64,000 nucleotides of DNA from Symbiodinium natans (GCA_905221605.1 CAJNDS010000557.1:329182-393181), one strand, 5' to 3'; numbered from the stretch's first letter, positions 46,005-55,656 are shown. Notes: generated from the sequence alone by a model not told the origin. Translations and numbers: made by a program.

Positions 46005-46510
46005 CCCCCTCTAAACCCTGCTTTTTTGAACCCAGAAGTCAGCCCTAAACCCAACCCCCCCCCCGGCAAAAAAAAAGGAAATAATAAATAAGTAAAGTAT
46101 ACATATATATGTATTATATAAAAGCCTAGAGCATCGGCAGCCACATGAGAAAACAACGGCATGGATCCCAGCGGGTAACCCCCGAATGCCTGGAGCGTCT
46201 GCATTTAAAGCATTTCCTTTTTCTGGGGTTCGGGGTGTAGGGGCAGGGCCCTGAAGCCTAAACCCTAAACGAGTAGTTTAGGCCGGCTCTGGATTTATGG
46301 GGTTTTGGGTTCAGCGACTAGACGCTTCAAGCTCCTCTCCCCCCAAAAGCGAACTGGCAAGCTGCAGGTTCAGGGTTAGGGTTTAGGGTTAAAGTTTAGG
46401 GTTTAGGTTTTAGGGTTTAGGGTTTACGGTTTAGGGCCCAACCCCCAAAACTCTGAACCTCCCCTCCCACAAAAAATAGGTTGAGGCAAGCAAGCCAGGC
46501 TGTGTCTTGC
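46005..46510. other. Telomere-like words, no supported gene
   Basis: A C-run followed by an A-run at 46056-46078; irregular TTTAGGG at 46372-46435. Confidence 0.4.
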
Positions 46511-46591
46511 CATCCTCCTTGTCCAAGGCACCAGGGAGGTTGCCCATACCGCGGCCATACTCGGACAGCGCCCAGAAGGATCGCTTCAGAC
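46511..46591 (-). CDS. Candidate 81 bp exon with both splice sites
   Basis: The minus strand enters after TTTACAG and leaves at GAGGATG then GCAAGAC, a GC donor matching GCAAG. It encodes LKRSFWALSEYGRGMGNLPG followed by ALDKED. Phase 1 in, phase 1 out. The coding quality and splice context agree. No family recognised. Confidence 0.48.
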
Positions 46592-47260
46592 CTGTAAACC
46601 CGTCTAGGGTTCGGGTTTAGGGTTTGGAGGATCTTCTTGGGTTCTGCTAAGGAGGGTCACTAAAGTGGGGGAAGTGTGGTTATAACCTTCTTCAGGCGTA
46701 CCCATGAACCGCCACCCTGATTTATAGCGGTCTTAAGGGAGGGGGGTTCATGGGGGTAGGTACCTAGAGAACCTTAGGGAAGCTTAGGGAGTAGCAGGGA
46801 GTACTTAGGGAACCTTGGGATACGTACCCGGAACCCTAAACCCTAAACCCTGCTAAGCCCTAAACCCTAAAACCTGGTAAACCCTAATCCCTAAACCCTG
46901 AACCCTAAACCCTAACCTCCCCTTGGGGGTTTGGGGGGCAAAGGAGTGCTGGGCTGCCCCACACCGAGGACCGAGTTCCCCCGCCCACAGTATGATTGTA
47001 AAGGGGTTTAGGTTCAGGGCTCAGGGCTCAGGGCTTTTAGGGTTTAGGGATACTTGAAAGTCCATGGACCCTAAACCCCCAAGTTACAACCCTGACCTAC
47101 AAATCCAGCACCCTGGGGGGGTCTCGGGGCGCACTGTACATCAAGGAGCGTTTGCCAGAGTCCTAGAACAGTCGATTTCCAAATCCGAACCCTTCATGAG
47201 ATGTACAACCACACTACTCCTTTCAACCCTCTCACTGGCTCATATCTGTACCCTAAACTC
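46592..47260. other. Telomere-like words and family-1 fragments
   Basis: GTGTGGTTATAACC and GTACCCATGAACC at 46676-46712 recall family 1. CCCTAAA words at 46831-46915. No convincing exon. Confidence 0.4.
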
Positions 47261-47415
47261 CTACTTGGAGGTTCAGGGTACTTAAAACCCCAGTTACAGC
47301 TGCACGTATCAGACCCCAACTTCCCCTATCAGACCCCAACTTCCCCTAAGTCCTCTAAGTAGGTTACAAGCAGACATAGAATTGGGATTACAAGTACCTA
47401 TGAACCTCCAAGTAG
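47261..47415. mobile_element. Small inverted-repeat element, family 1
   Basis: 155 bp. Left end CTACTTGGAGGTTCAGGGTA, right end TACCTATGAACCTCCAAGTAG. The interior contains a 23 bp tandem duplication (TATCAGACCCCAACTTCCCC twice). Confidence 0.85.
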
Positions 47416-47439
47416 CCCTGTGCATTCTGAAGGCCAACC

Positions 47440-47530
47440 CCCTAAACCCTAAACCCTAAACCCTAAAAACCCAAAACCCAAAACCCAAAACCCAAAACCC
47501 AAAACCCTAAACCCTAGCCCTAAACCCTAA
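47440..47530. repeat. CCCTAAA array with CCCAAAA variant run
   Basis: Three CCCTAAA units, six CCCAAAA units, then CCCTAAA again. Confidence 0.9.
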
Positions 47531-48741
47531 GCCTAAAACGTAACCCTCCACGGCCGCCGCGGGGCGGGCGGCCAGGGCTAGAACTCCGTCTCCGCCGAGT
47601 CCGAAGATCCAGGGCGCCTCGGCTGGACATTTGGAGGTTTGCTTGCTGGCGCTTATAATAGGGAAACCCAACAAACCCTAAAAACGCTATAAACCCTACA
47701 AACCCCAAACCCTATATCAATATGGGGATTCGCGAGTTTTTGGGTCCCTGTAGAATTCTGAAAGGCCGGATGCGTGGGATGGAAGGTGCCTAGCTTCCTT
47801 TCCACTTTCCATGCCTACTAAACCCTGAACCCTGAACCCTAAACCCTGAACCCTAAACCCTAGACCCTAAAGAACTGGCAAGTTACCCTAAGCTTTAAGA
47901 GAGCCCAACGCCCCAAGATTAAGGACTACTTGCCGTTTCCTAGGGTTTAGGGTTTATGGCTTAGGGTTTAGGGTTTAGGATTTAGGGTTTAGTATAGGGA
48001 ATGGCCTGTTCCCTCTGACAAGACTGTTTGGACCACGCTACCCCTGCATTGCGACCCAAAGCTCAAGCCTGGAAACGAGATGCTGTTGGGGTTTGCCTAT
48101 GGTTTGAGGGCCCTGGCCCGAATCCTAAACTCCCCGTACCCCCGACCCAAGACCACAGAAAATGTAAGATGATCGACTCTAAACCGTAATCTTTTTGCAG
48201 CCGGGAACCCGAATTAAACCCTAAAACCTAAGACGAAAGCATGTTCAACGTTTGAGTTTGCCTCACCGCATGGCGAGGTGCGGGGAGTGGCAGGCCCTAG
48301 CAGTTCTTGTCGTCTCGGTGCTGCTTGCTCCAGGGCTCTGCTAGGGTTTAGGGTTTAGGGTTTAGGGTTTAGGGTTTAGGGTTGCTTGACTGACGCCAAG
48401 CCAATTTTGTCTCTTCTGTGCCTGTCAGTCCAAGCTGACTGGGTCTCGAAGCTCCGTTCGCGCGAAATCTAGCCCGAGCCTGTTTTGGCTGGTGTCCAGA
48501 CCGCTGCTGAAAATGTGCAAGCAGCCGTCTACTGCACTCTGCAAGAATACACGCAGATCGAGTTAACGGGGTGCAGAGACGTGAGCGAGCCAGCACGTGA
48601 GCCGAAGCAAACGCCCCACTGCAGAGACAGCGGCAGTGGAACGGGTATCCCGTGAGGCTCCGGATGGATGACAACTCAGATGCCCCAAAACAATACGGTT
48701 AAGAGTTTGGGGTTTACAAGAAGTCCTCACAAAGTGGGTAA
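47531..48741. other. Possible small exon and telomere-like words
   Basis: A GC-rich island at 47540-47640 could be a minus-strand exon (APWIFGLGGDGVLALAARP or, in another frame, ANLQMSSRGALDLRTRRR). CCCTAAA words at 47818-47870; TTTAGGG at 47940-47990 and 48340-48382. Confidence 0.4.
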
Positions 48742-49023
48742 CTACTCTTTGACTTGGAGGCCCCAGGGCAAAACTTGGCAAATAAGTCCTGCGTGCGCAG
48801 ATTTCTCCGACAAAACACGACCTTGGGTTGGACCCGAAGTGGTCGCGCAGCAAGCTTTGCGCGGGAACGCTGCATCAAAGCAGCGAACAGAGCGGCTGCG
48901 TGAGTCAAAGATTGCACGACGAGGACGACACTCACAGTAAAAAGCACTATCGCTTAGCGACAGCTCGCTGAGAATTGGTGGAGCCTTCGTAGGACCTCTG
49001 TACTGCCCCACTTCGGTCTCCAT
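48742..49023 (-). other. Downstream of the Patched-like gene; possible overlapping frames
   Basis: A 93-codon minus-strand frame begins with ATG 4 bp after the Patched-like stop codon. The plus strand over 48700-48940 also reads reasonably (GNYSLTWRPQGKTWQISPAC). Either may be coding, or the stretch may be the 3' untranslated region of the Patched-like transcript, which I think most likely. Confidence 0.35.
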
Positions 49024-49026
49024 AAC

Positions 49027-50011
49027 TTACTTAGGTGTTGCCTCGTCACTTGCCCCCTTTCCGGCGGCGGCCTCTTCGTCCGTGTTGGAGATGTTTGAGA
49101 TTTCCTTCACGCTGGTGACCTTCTTCACACTGGGCCCAAACATGGACATGCAGACGGGGAGGAAGATGAGTCCATGTGAGCCACCGGCGATCACGATGCC
49201 AAAGAACATCTGGAAGAAGACGCGGAAAGCCTGGCTAGAAGAGAAGGCCAAGGGGAGGATGGCAAGGAACGTGGTGCTGACCCCCAAGAAGATGGGCTGG
49301 CCCATCTCCTTCATGGCCAACTCTGCGCGTTTGGGCCGAGGCAACGTGCCGTCCTGTAGGCCGAAGCTGTGGGCCATGTGCATGGAGTAGTCCACCACCA
49401 GGCCGACGGCCATGACGAGGTTGATCATGGAGATGGAGTTCAAAGCCAGTCCCCAGAGGACGATGTTGCCCATCAGGTCCATAAAGACCAGCGAGAGGAC
49501 CAAGAGAACCACGAGCACTGAAAGCGGATGCGCCAGGACCAGCGCACTGATAAGGAGCACTGCCCCCAAGCAGAGCCCAATGCTCACTGTCATCTGCTCC
49601 ACAATGATGCGGTACTGGTCAAAGAAGATGTAGGCCTGGGCGTTCATGAAGCTTCCGGGCAGTGCACTCTGCCACTGCTCTGTGAAGGCCTCTGCTTCCT
49701 CAAGCACAGCGACCTGCTCCCTGCTGTTGGTGGTGTCCACGTGGCTGGCCCGGAGACGGACCACCTTCACCTGCCCATTCTGGATCACCACGTCATCTTC
49801 GAAGGCCCGGCCCGTGGGAGTCGCAAAGAACTCCTGCAGCGCAGGCAGGAAAGTGCTGCCGGTCACCAGGAAGCTGCTGCAAGTGCTGACTCCCGAAGGC
49901 AAGCCAGCCTCGCAGCCTGTGCGGTTCGTCTCAACCGCCGTGAAGGCGCTGTGGGGGAGGGAGGCCAGAACGCCCTTGTTCTGCACGGCCCAGAGGGTGA
50001 AGATGGTGTGC
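49027..50011 (-). CDS. Exon 6 of the Patched-like gene (C-terminal helix bundle)
   Basis: Encodes residues 575 to 902 and the TAA stop. Contains the rest of loop 2, helices 8-12 with GLVVDYSMH, and a Lys/Glu/Ala-rich cytosolic tail. Enters after AGTAGAG. Confidence 0.92.
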
Positions 50012-53000
50012 CTCTACTCCCCTTAAAGAACCTTAATAAAAAAATATATTTAACACCCTCTTGGGTTTTTATCTAAACAACAAAATCATTCCCCAAGGGG
50101 GATATAGGTGCCAGGATTGGAGCCCACGGATGTTGTTGACGTTGCTCAGCGCCATCATTGCTGCCCCAGCTTCCTCGAGGTGCCTTTGCACGGCCAGGGA
50201 CTGGAAGTCCTGGTCCATCGCATAGAAGGCCGTGGGAAGGGCCAAGCCGCCTGTGGAGAGGCCCCCGAAGTGCTGAATCTCTTGGTTGTAGAAGTCCCGG
50301 AGATAGCTCTGGTCTGGCGACAAGTCCATGATGTCGAAGTCGGTGCTAAGACCAAGGCTGACCTGCCAAGCAGACAGGGCTGCCACCAGAAGAAACACAA
50401 GGATCGTGGCGAGGGAGATGGCCGGATGGCTGGTGAGGAAGCGGATCATCGCCACGAGCATCCTCTCGAGGGGCGAGGCTTTCTCCGAGCCCTTCCCTGG
50501 CATGCACGAAGCCCTGGCCCCGATGCAGAAGCACGGGTCGAGTCGAGGTGGATCTGCGCTCGCGCGCCGGGCATCAAGGGCCAGAATCGCGCAGAAGGTG
50601 GTGCAATGGAGTAGCCAGATGTAGAAGCAAGAGCAGGACGCATAGGCACAGAACCACTTCACCGAGGGGAAGACGCCGGTGGCACCTAGGAGGAATGAGG
50701 CGATGGAGGTGACCTTCGTGAGGGTGATGGAAACGCCGACACGCTGCATGGCCTTCTCAATGCGTTCGGGGATTCCCTCCGAAGGGTCCAAGGCATCAAA
50801 GGCGCCGGAGATGACGAAGGCGTCATCGATGCCAATCCCAACCAAGATGAAGGGAAGGATCTGCTGCAGCACGGTGAAGGGGATTCCCATCAGCATGCAG
50901 GTTCCATAGCCCGCAATGCACCCGAAGATCACGAGGTAGAACTCGACGAGCCCTAGCAGCCTCCGACTCTGTGTCCAGGACGTGACCTTTCCCAGGAAGA
51001 CAGCGCAAAAGGAGCCCATGAGAACGAAGGCCATGGCGAAGAGTGGGATGTCCGCCTGCACCGTGCGGCTCAGCTCATCGTCACTGGAGCGCTCGGCCTG
51101 CACGAAGGCGCTCACGTGCTGGTAGCTTTGCTCGGTGAGGTCGTCCTTCGTGAAATGCTCTATCAAGGCCTTTTCCCACGCTTGCAGAACCTCGGAATCT
51201 CCACTCAAGATGAAGTCGACCCGGGCGGCCGTGGCACTCGTGATGCTTCCGCTGTTGTCGCGGACAAGGCCCCCCATGGAGTCATCAGCGAAGGCCGGCG
51301 CACCATCCGGGAAGTTTGCCTTGTTCACGGCCAGGAGGATGTCTGCCTCTTAGTAATGTTAACGTCGCTTTAATAAACACCCCCCCCCCCCCCCAAAAAA
51401 AAACTTGTTTTGGTCCCCGGGGTTTGGAGGGGTAGAAAAAAACGAGTGGGTGCCAATAATGCGGATTCTGGGGGTCTTGGGGGGGGTTAGCTGTCAGGGT
51501 CTGCTGTGCTTGGTCTCGAAGGGTTCTGCTTGCTCTCGGAGCTCGAAAAGTCTTCTCTGCAAGTAAAATTTCTGATTCCTGGCCGGCCAAATATTACTGT
51601 TGTCACCCCATTATGATTTTCACCGGACCCCCCTATATAGACTTGTTTACACACATCGGCCCGAAAACCTCCCGTAATGGAAAGTAGTCTTCGGCTGAGC
51701 CCCTCTGGCCCGGCGAATATTACAGTTGCCACCCCATTTATAGATGTGAGGTTAACATTAGCCCAGTAGCCCTATATATTAATCAGGGCACCCTTCTTTT
51801 AAGTTGGCTACTCAAGAAGGGTAAAGGGTACCACTCTGGGCTAGCCCAAGGCCTGTGTCTGGACCGTCTGGTTGAAGTCGGCGGAGGTGCCAGTTCCGAA
51901 ATATCGGCGGATGCCCGGGTTCAAGCAGCCGGAGGGCACCTGGAGGCATACGTTGGCAAAAGCATTGCCGTTCTCATCCGTCAGGGCTTTGACATCATCC
52001 GCCAGGCGGAAGATCTCCGCCATCGTCTCCATGCGAAGAATGCTGCCACCATCCTTCGCTGTGACCAGGACTCGATTCAGGCGGCCAGCGTTGGCGAAGT
52101 ACCTTAGGCGGTTTATGGTTCATATACCCTACGAGAGATTATAGTAGACTCTAAACCCTAAACCCGAAAGTCTAAACCCGAAATCTTCTAGCAGGTATAG
52201 GGTAACATGACCCCCTCCCCCCCCCAAAAAAAAAAAAAAAACTGTATATTATTTATATGCATATGTATATATATAGGGTTTCACTGTTTATCCCCAAGGC
52301 ACTGCTCCGTCCACTCCATGTCCTTCATGGCCTTCGAGTCTTGATCCACCCATAGGTCCCGCGCCTCGCTGGCGGCGCTGAAGCGCAGGACGCCCACGGC
52401 GCAGAGCAGGCAGCCCACGACGGTCAGGCCTTAGAGAAGGGCGAAACCCTAAACCCTAAACCCTAAACCCTAAACCCTAAACCCTAAACCCTAAGGCCGT
52501 ATAATTATGAGGGTTGAGGGGTTTTCATAGTAACCTAGTAGAGGGATCCTAGTAGTTGTAGGGAGGCCTTAGAGAAGGGGCCGTAGAATTATTATAATTA
52601 TGAGGGTTGAGGGGTTTTCATAGTAACCTAGTAGAGGGATCCTGTAGTTGTAGGGTGGCCTTAGAGAAGGGGCCAGTATAATTAACAAGTTTGAAATTCA
52701 AGCATGCATAGAATCAATTTTTTTAAAAAATTTAACAAGAAACAAGGATGGACAGACATCAGCACGTGATTTGCAAATCTTAAATTGAAATTTTCAAAAG
52801 TAGAGTCTCAATTTAAAAAGCCCCTCAAAAAGGGGTTGAGGGTTTTCGTACCACCTCGTATAGGGATTGCAGTAGAGTATTTCAAGAGGGATTCTAGCAG
52901 CTTCAGGGCATCTATCACCCCCCCCCCCCCAGTTTTAAGAACCCCCAAAAAAAGAATATTCTTCCTTATAGGGGTAGTATAGGGATTACTAGTTTGTATT

Positions 53001-53267
53001 CTTGGGGAGTTCTTAAACAAATAGTAGCCAAGGGGCTGATGCACTTCCAGGGATTCCGCGCGCACGACTTGGCCACCTTGCCCAGGCCATGGGCCGCAAC
53101 CTCCTCTACACGGGATGTGCAGCCTTAGTAGCCCAGGAACCATATGATACTAAGGGCACCCTTTGTAGGGTTTAGGGTTTAGGGTTTAGGAAAGCCCAGA
53201 GCCAAAAAAAGGGTAAAGGGTACCACTGGGCTACCAAGCAGCTTAGCCAAGCCTGCAAAGGTGACAT
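49027..53267 (-). CDS. Patched/NPC1-type RND membrane protein, six exons
   Basis: Exons on the minus strand: 53267-53243, 53123-53037, 52429-52303, 52102-51853, 51346-50112, 50011-49027. Joined length is 2709 nt, 902 codons plus TAA, open throughout. Patched-family proteins are proton- or sodium-coupled RND transporters moving sterols and other lipids; the substrate here is unknown. Domains: helix 1 about residues 39-54, first lumenal loop 59-262 with the family phrase RVLVTAKDGG, sterol-sensing-like helices 2-6 at about 263-420 with GIGIDDAF (333-340; acidic pair 337-338), helix 7 about 470-492, second loop, then helices 8-12 at about 710-867 with GLVVDYSMH (778-786; Asp 782), and an acidic tail. 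Length and twelve-helix plan match the family. The start is chosen because an in-frame ATG follows a pyrimidine tract and AG. Exon 3 could end 18 nt later, adding six residues. Confidence 0.9.
50012..50111 (-). other. Intron 5 of the Patched-like gene, 100 bp, GC-AG
   Basis: Donor CCTG then GCACCTATA; acceptor GTAGAG then GCACACC. GTGCC lies at both borders on the plus strand (50008-50012 and 50108-50112), exactly 100 bp apart. The ends are imperfect inverses (CCTCTACTCCCCTTAA against CCTATATCCCCCTTGG). Phase 2. Confidence 0.85.
50112..51346 (-). CDS. Exon 5 of the Patched-like gene (sterol-sensing region)
   Basis: Encodes residues 164 to 575 (the last codon is split). Carries the end of loop 1, helices 2-6 with the GIGIDDAF motif, helix 7 and the start of loop 2 (STDFDIMDLSPDQSYLRDFY, typical of the family just after helix 7). 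Enters after TAAGAG and leaves at TCCTG then GCACC. Confidence 0.9.
51347..51852 (-). other. Intron 4 of the Patched-like gene, 506 bp, GC-AG, composite
   Basis: Donor ACACAG then GCCTTGGGCTAGCCC; acceptor CTAAGAG then GCAGAC; phase 0. The donor-proximal ~95 bp (51755-51850) match intron 1 and the free element at 44834: AGCCCAGTAGCCC on one side, GGGTACCACTCTGGGCTAGCCC on the other, with GGGCACCCTT inside. The middle holds two diverged copies of AATATTAC.GTTG.CACCCCATT (about 51590 and 51718). A C-run/A-run sits at 51379-51402. Confidence 0.85.
52103..52302 (-). other. Intron 3 of the Patched-like gene, ~200 bp, GT-AG
   Basis: Donor GAGCA then GTGCCTTGGGG; acceptor CGCCTAAG then GTACTTC; phase 2. 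A second GT donor 18 nt on (AAACA then GTGAAACC) would also keep the frame. Contains CCCTAAA words, a C-run/A-run and ATATAT. Confidence 0.75.
52430..53036 (-). other. Intron 2 of the Patched-like gene, 607 bp, GC-AG
   Basis: Donor TGCATCA then GCCCCTTGGCTACT; acceptor CTTCTCTAAG then GCCTGACC; phase 1. Contains a CCCTAAA array (52446-52494), tandem copies of the acceptor region (see findings), and an inverted repeat with a C-run between AGTTTTAAGAACCCCC (about 52930) and GGGGAGTTCTTAAAC (about 53006). Confidence 0.82.
53124..53242 (-). mobile_element. Intron 1 of the Patched-like gene, 119 bp, introner-like
   Basis: On the plus strand it starts CTTAGTAGCCCAGGAACC and ends GGTACCACTGGGCTACCAAG plus CAGC. 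The ends are inverses and match the free element at 44834-44913. GCAGC occurs at both borders (53119-53123 and 53238-53242), consistent with a 5 bp target duplication. Splicing is GC-AG (CTAA then GCTGC; ACTAAG then GCTGC), phase 1. A short TTTAGGG array lies inside. Confidence 0.82.
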
Positions 53268-53300
53268 GGCGCCGGCTGCGGAGAAGGGAAGAGTCAAGAG
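53268..53300 (-). promoter_or_regulatory. Probable spliced-leader trans-splice acceptor
   Basis: On the minus strand a ~20 nt pyrimidine-rich tract (CTCTTGACTCTTCCCTTCTC) runs into CGCAG, then eight bases (CCGGCGCC) and the ATG of the Patched-like gene. Dinoflagellate mRNAs receive a 22 nt spliced leader at such AG sites. That it is used is inference. Confidence 0.55.
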
Positions 53301-53987
53301 CGGGACCTCTACGGCCTCGAAGGAGGGGGGGGGCTCTGTGCAACACCTGTCGAGCAGCCGCGGCCCCCGAGTTCCCATTGAGGGCTTTGGGGGGGTGGTG
53401 GGCCAAGGCTATGGGCTGCTGATGAAGAGACACCTCTATGCAGGCGCCTGAGCTAGCCTCCCCTCCATGAATGCTTAAGTAGAACCGTAAGACGCTACGG
53501 GTAATTAGTCTACAGTGTCTTGCTGCAGTATACGGCATACAAGTGACGATACCTGAGTATAGTATAATACAATATAGTTCACAGTATAGTGTAGAGATCC
53601 TCCTGCCGCCAAAAGTGAAGTTGGAGAGGCCTCCGGCTCGTAGTTGAGAAGACTGCGACCCAGCCACCGCCCCGAAACGGTAAACCCTAAACCCTAAACC
53701 CTAAACCCTAAACCCTAAACCCCGAAACACTCCTTTCAATTCCCGGCGCCTTGGCCCTGAAGCCCTGCAGAAGAACCTGGAACATCTATGGCAAAACTCC
53801 CCAGGGTGACCCAGGCCTCATTCTTCAGGAAAAAAACCATGAGGCAGCAATTAGTACCTAAACCCTAAACCCTAAACCCTAGACCCTAAACACTAAACCC
53901 CAAACCCTAATATGAACCCTAAACCTTAAGTATGTAATTGCCATGAGTTACGCCTGTGACACCCAGTACTTGGGTGAAATGTCTTAC
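53301..53987. other. Upstream of the Patched-like gene
   Basis: CCCTAAA arrays at 53681-53725 and 53860-53905. A minus-strand candidate at 53745-53850 (FFLKNEAWVTLGSFAIDVPG) may be an exon of the next gene upstream. Confidence 0.35.
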
Positions 53988-54070
53988 CCATCCGCAATCT
54001 TCTTGCCAACGAGTGGCGAGGAAAATTTCTGCGGCCTGGAGCCATAGCTCGTCGAGCCGTCCTTGCATGT
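53988..54070 (-). CDS. Candidate 83 bp exon with canonical donor
   Basis: The minus strand enters after ACTTCAG and leaves at GATGG then GTAAGAC, a consensus GT donor. It encodes MQGRLDELWLQAAEIFLATR then WQEDCGW. Very protein-like. No family recognised. It lies ~720 bp upstream of the Patched-like start, so probably belongs to a separate gene on the same strand. Confidence 0.48.
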
Positions 54071-54762
54071 CTGAAGTTGGTAAGATTTACGGCTGAAGTC
54101 TTTTTGGGCTTAGGAACTACGAAACCCTAAACCCTACAAAATAATGGTAGCTTATAACCCCCCCTAAATATAGGGCGTAGCCCCCAAAGTAGTAAAATGA
54201 TTGGAGCCCCAGGTAGGGACAACGAAACCCTAAAGCCAAGGCCTTAAGGGCCATCCTGCTGCATGGCTCCTTGAGAGATGTGCTCGTCGAAGGCCTCGTA
54301 GCTCTCCTCATGTCGCAAAATCCATCCATTGGGAGTTAAGGGTTTAGGGTTAGGGTTTAGGGTTTAGGGGTAGGATTTGGGGTTTAGGGTTTTGGGATAG
54401 GATTTAGGGTTTATATAGGGTTGTTCTACATTAGATCCCCTCCCCTTTTTTTCACTCTGGGTCCAGGGTATGGGGCTCAAAGTAGGGCTTGATTTCCAAG
54501 GTGAGTATGGGCCCGTAATTTGGGTCCCTTGTTGTAAAACGCCTACATACATCATACATATCACTAAGGGCCCATACTTCGGATGCGTATGGGTTTACTC
54601 GAGGGTTCACATTTTCATACTCTGCCCTAAACCCTAAACCCTAAACCCTAAACCCTAAACCCTAAACTCTCTGCTTATAATTTAAGGAGTTATAGCCTAT
54701 GAGGTGGCACGGTAGTTCTGACGTGCCGGTTTCACCTCTTCGCTGGACCCTGTGAAATTTAC
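54071..54762. other. Telomere-like arrays, one weak exon
   Basis: TTTAGGG words at 54340-54395, CCCTAAA array at 54624-54667. A minus-strand candidate at 54705-54753 (SSEEVKPARQNYRATS) follows a CACAG acceptor. Confidence 0.4.
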
Positions 54763-54950
54763 CCCTAAACCCTAAACCCTAAACCCTGTCCCTAAACCCT
54801 AAACCCTAAACCCTAAACCCCAAACCCCAAACCCTAAACCCTAAACCCTACACCCTAACCCTAAACCCTAAACCCTAAACCCTAAACCCTAAACCCTAAA
54901 CCCTAAACCCTAAACCCTAAACCCTAAACCCTCACCCTAAACCCTAAACC
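54763..54950 (-). repeat. Interstitial telomeric array, CCCTAAA on the plus strand
   Basis: About 25 units with a few variants over ~188 bp. Confidence 0.95.
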
Positions 54951-55022
54951 CCGCGCCCCAGTCGCGAAGGCCAGCGGATCGTGAGCGCGGCCTGCCAGCT
55001 GCTCGCCGGCCTCCTGGTACTT
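54951..55022 (-). CDS. Candidate small exon, unidentified
   Basis: A GC-rich island abutting the array. The minus strand reads KYQEAGEQLAGRAHDPLAFA then TGAR, followed immediately by GGGGTTTAGGG. No family recognised. Confidence 0.35.
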
Positions 55023-55322
55023 GGGGGTTCGTGGGTACTTAGAACCCGACTTGTTTAGCGTTTAGGGTTTAGGGTTTAGGGCTGCTTGCTGGTTCATGTG
55101 TACTTCTGACCCCAAATATGTGTGTACTTAGAAGCATTGGGTTTAGGGTTTACCGTTTGGGGATTTAGGGTTTAGGGTTCAGGGTTTAGGATTTAGATTG
55201 GGTAAGCCCCCTAAGTCCCCTAAGTCCTCAAAGTAGGATATAAGCAGACTTATCAGTGCCCATGGTGCGGCGTTCGTTTTTTCAACCGCCCGAAAGGTTT
55301 TGCCACCCGCCAAGCACATGCA
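55023..55322. other. Family-1 fragments and TTTAGGG words
   Basis: GTACTTGGGGGTTCGTGGGT at 55017 and GGTTCATGTGTACTTCTGAC at 55092, with inner words of family 1, look like nested or broken copies. TTTAGGG at 55056-55080 and 55138-55195. Confidence 0.5.
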
Positions 55323-55656
55323 TAATCCGTTCCCCCTAATATTAAAGGCGCCCCCCCCCCCCCCTCCCTTGTATAAAAACCCCCAAAGGGTTTTTTGTAT
55401 TGGGGGGGGTTCTTATCGTTTGTCCGAAAAACCAGCCCGTCCTTATTGCAGCACGCTGGCTCAGCAGCCCAGCCTAAGCCTAGACAGCTACGTTTGGAAA
55501 AGGTTCATGTTTCTGCTTCCGGCTTCCAACCCTCCCCCCCCCCCCTAACTCCCCCCTCTCTCTGTAGAGATTTTAATAGGGACAGGCACGGGATCGGGAT
55601 TTGGGCCAGGGGGTTCTTTATATTAGGGGGGTATTAATATTAGGGGGAACGGATTA
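55323..55656. mobile_element. Inverted-repeat element, family 3, ~334 bp
   Basis: Begins TAATCCGTTCCCCCTAATAT and ends with its inverse, ATATTAGGGGGAACGGATTA. Inside are C-runs, an inner hairpin (AAAACCCCCAAAGGGTTTTTT) and a 150 bp central part that could be captured sequence or exon. No transposase. Confidence 0.75.

Noticed and set aside
53172-53378. Upstream in-frame ATG (53378) as the Patched-like start
   Set aside because: The 37 extra residues are unlike the family N-terminus, and a pyrimidine tract plus AG sits between the two ATGs, favouring the downstream one.
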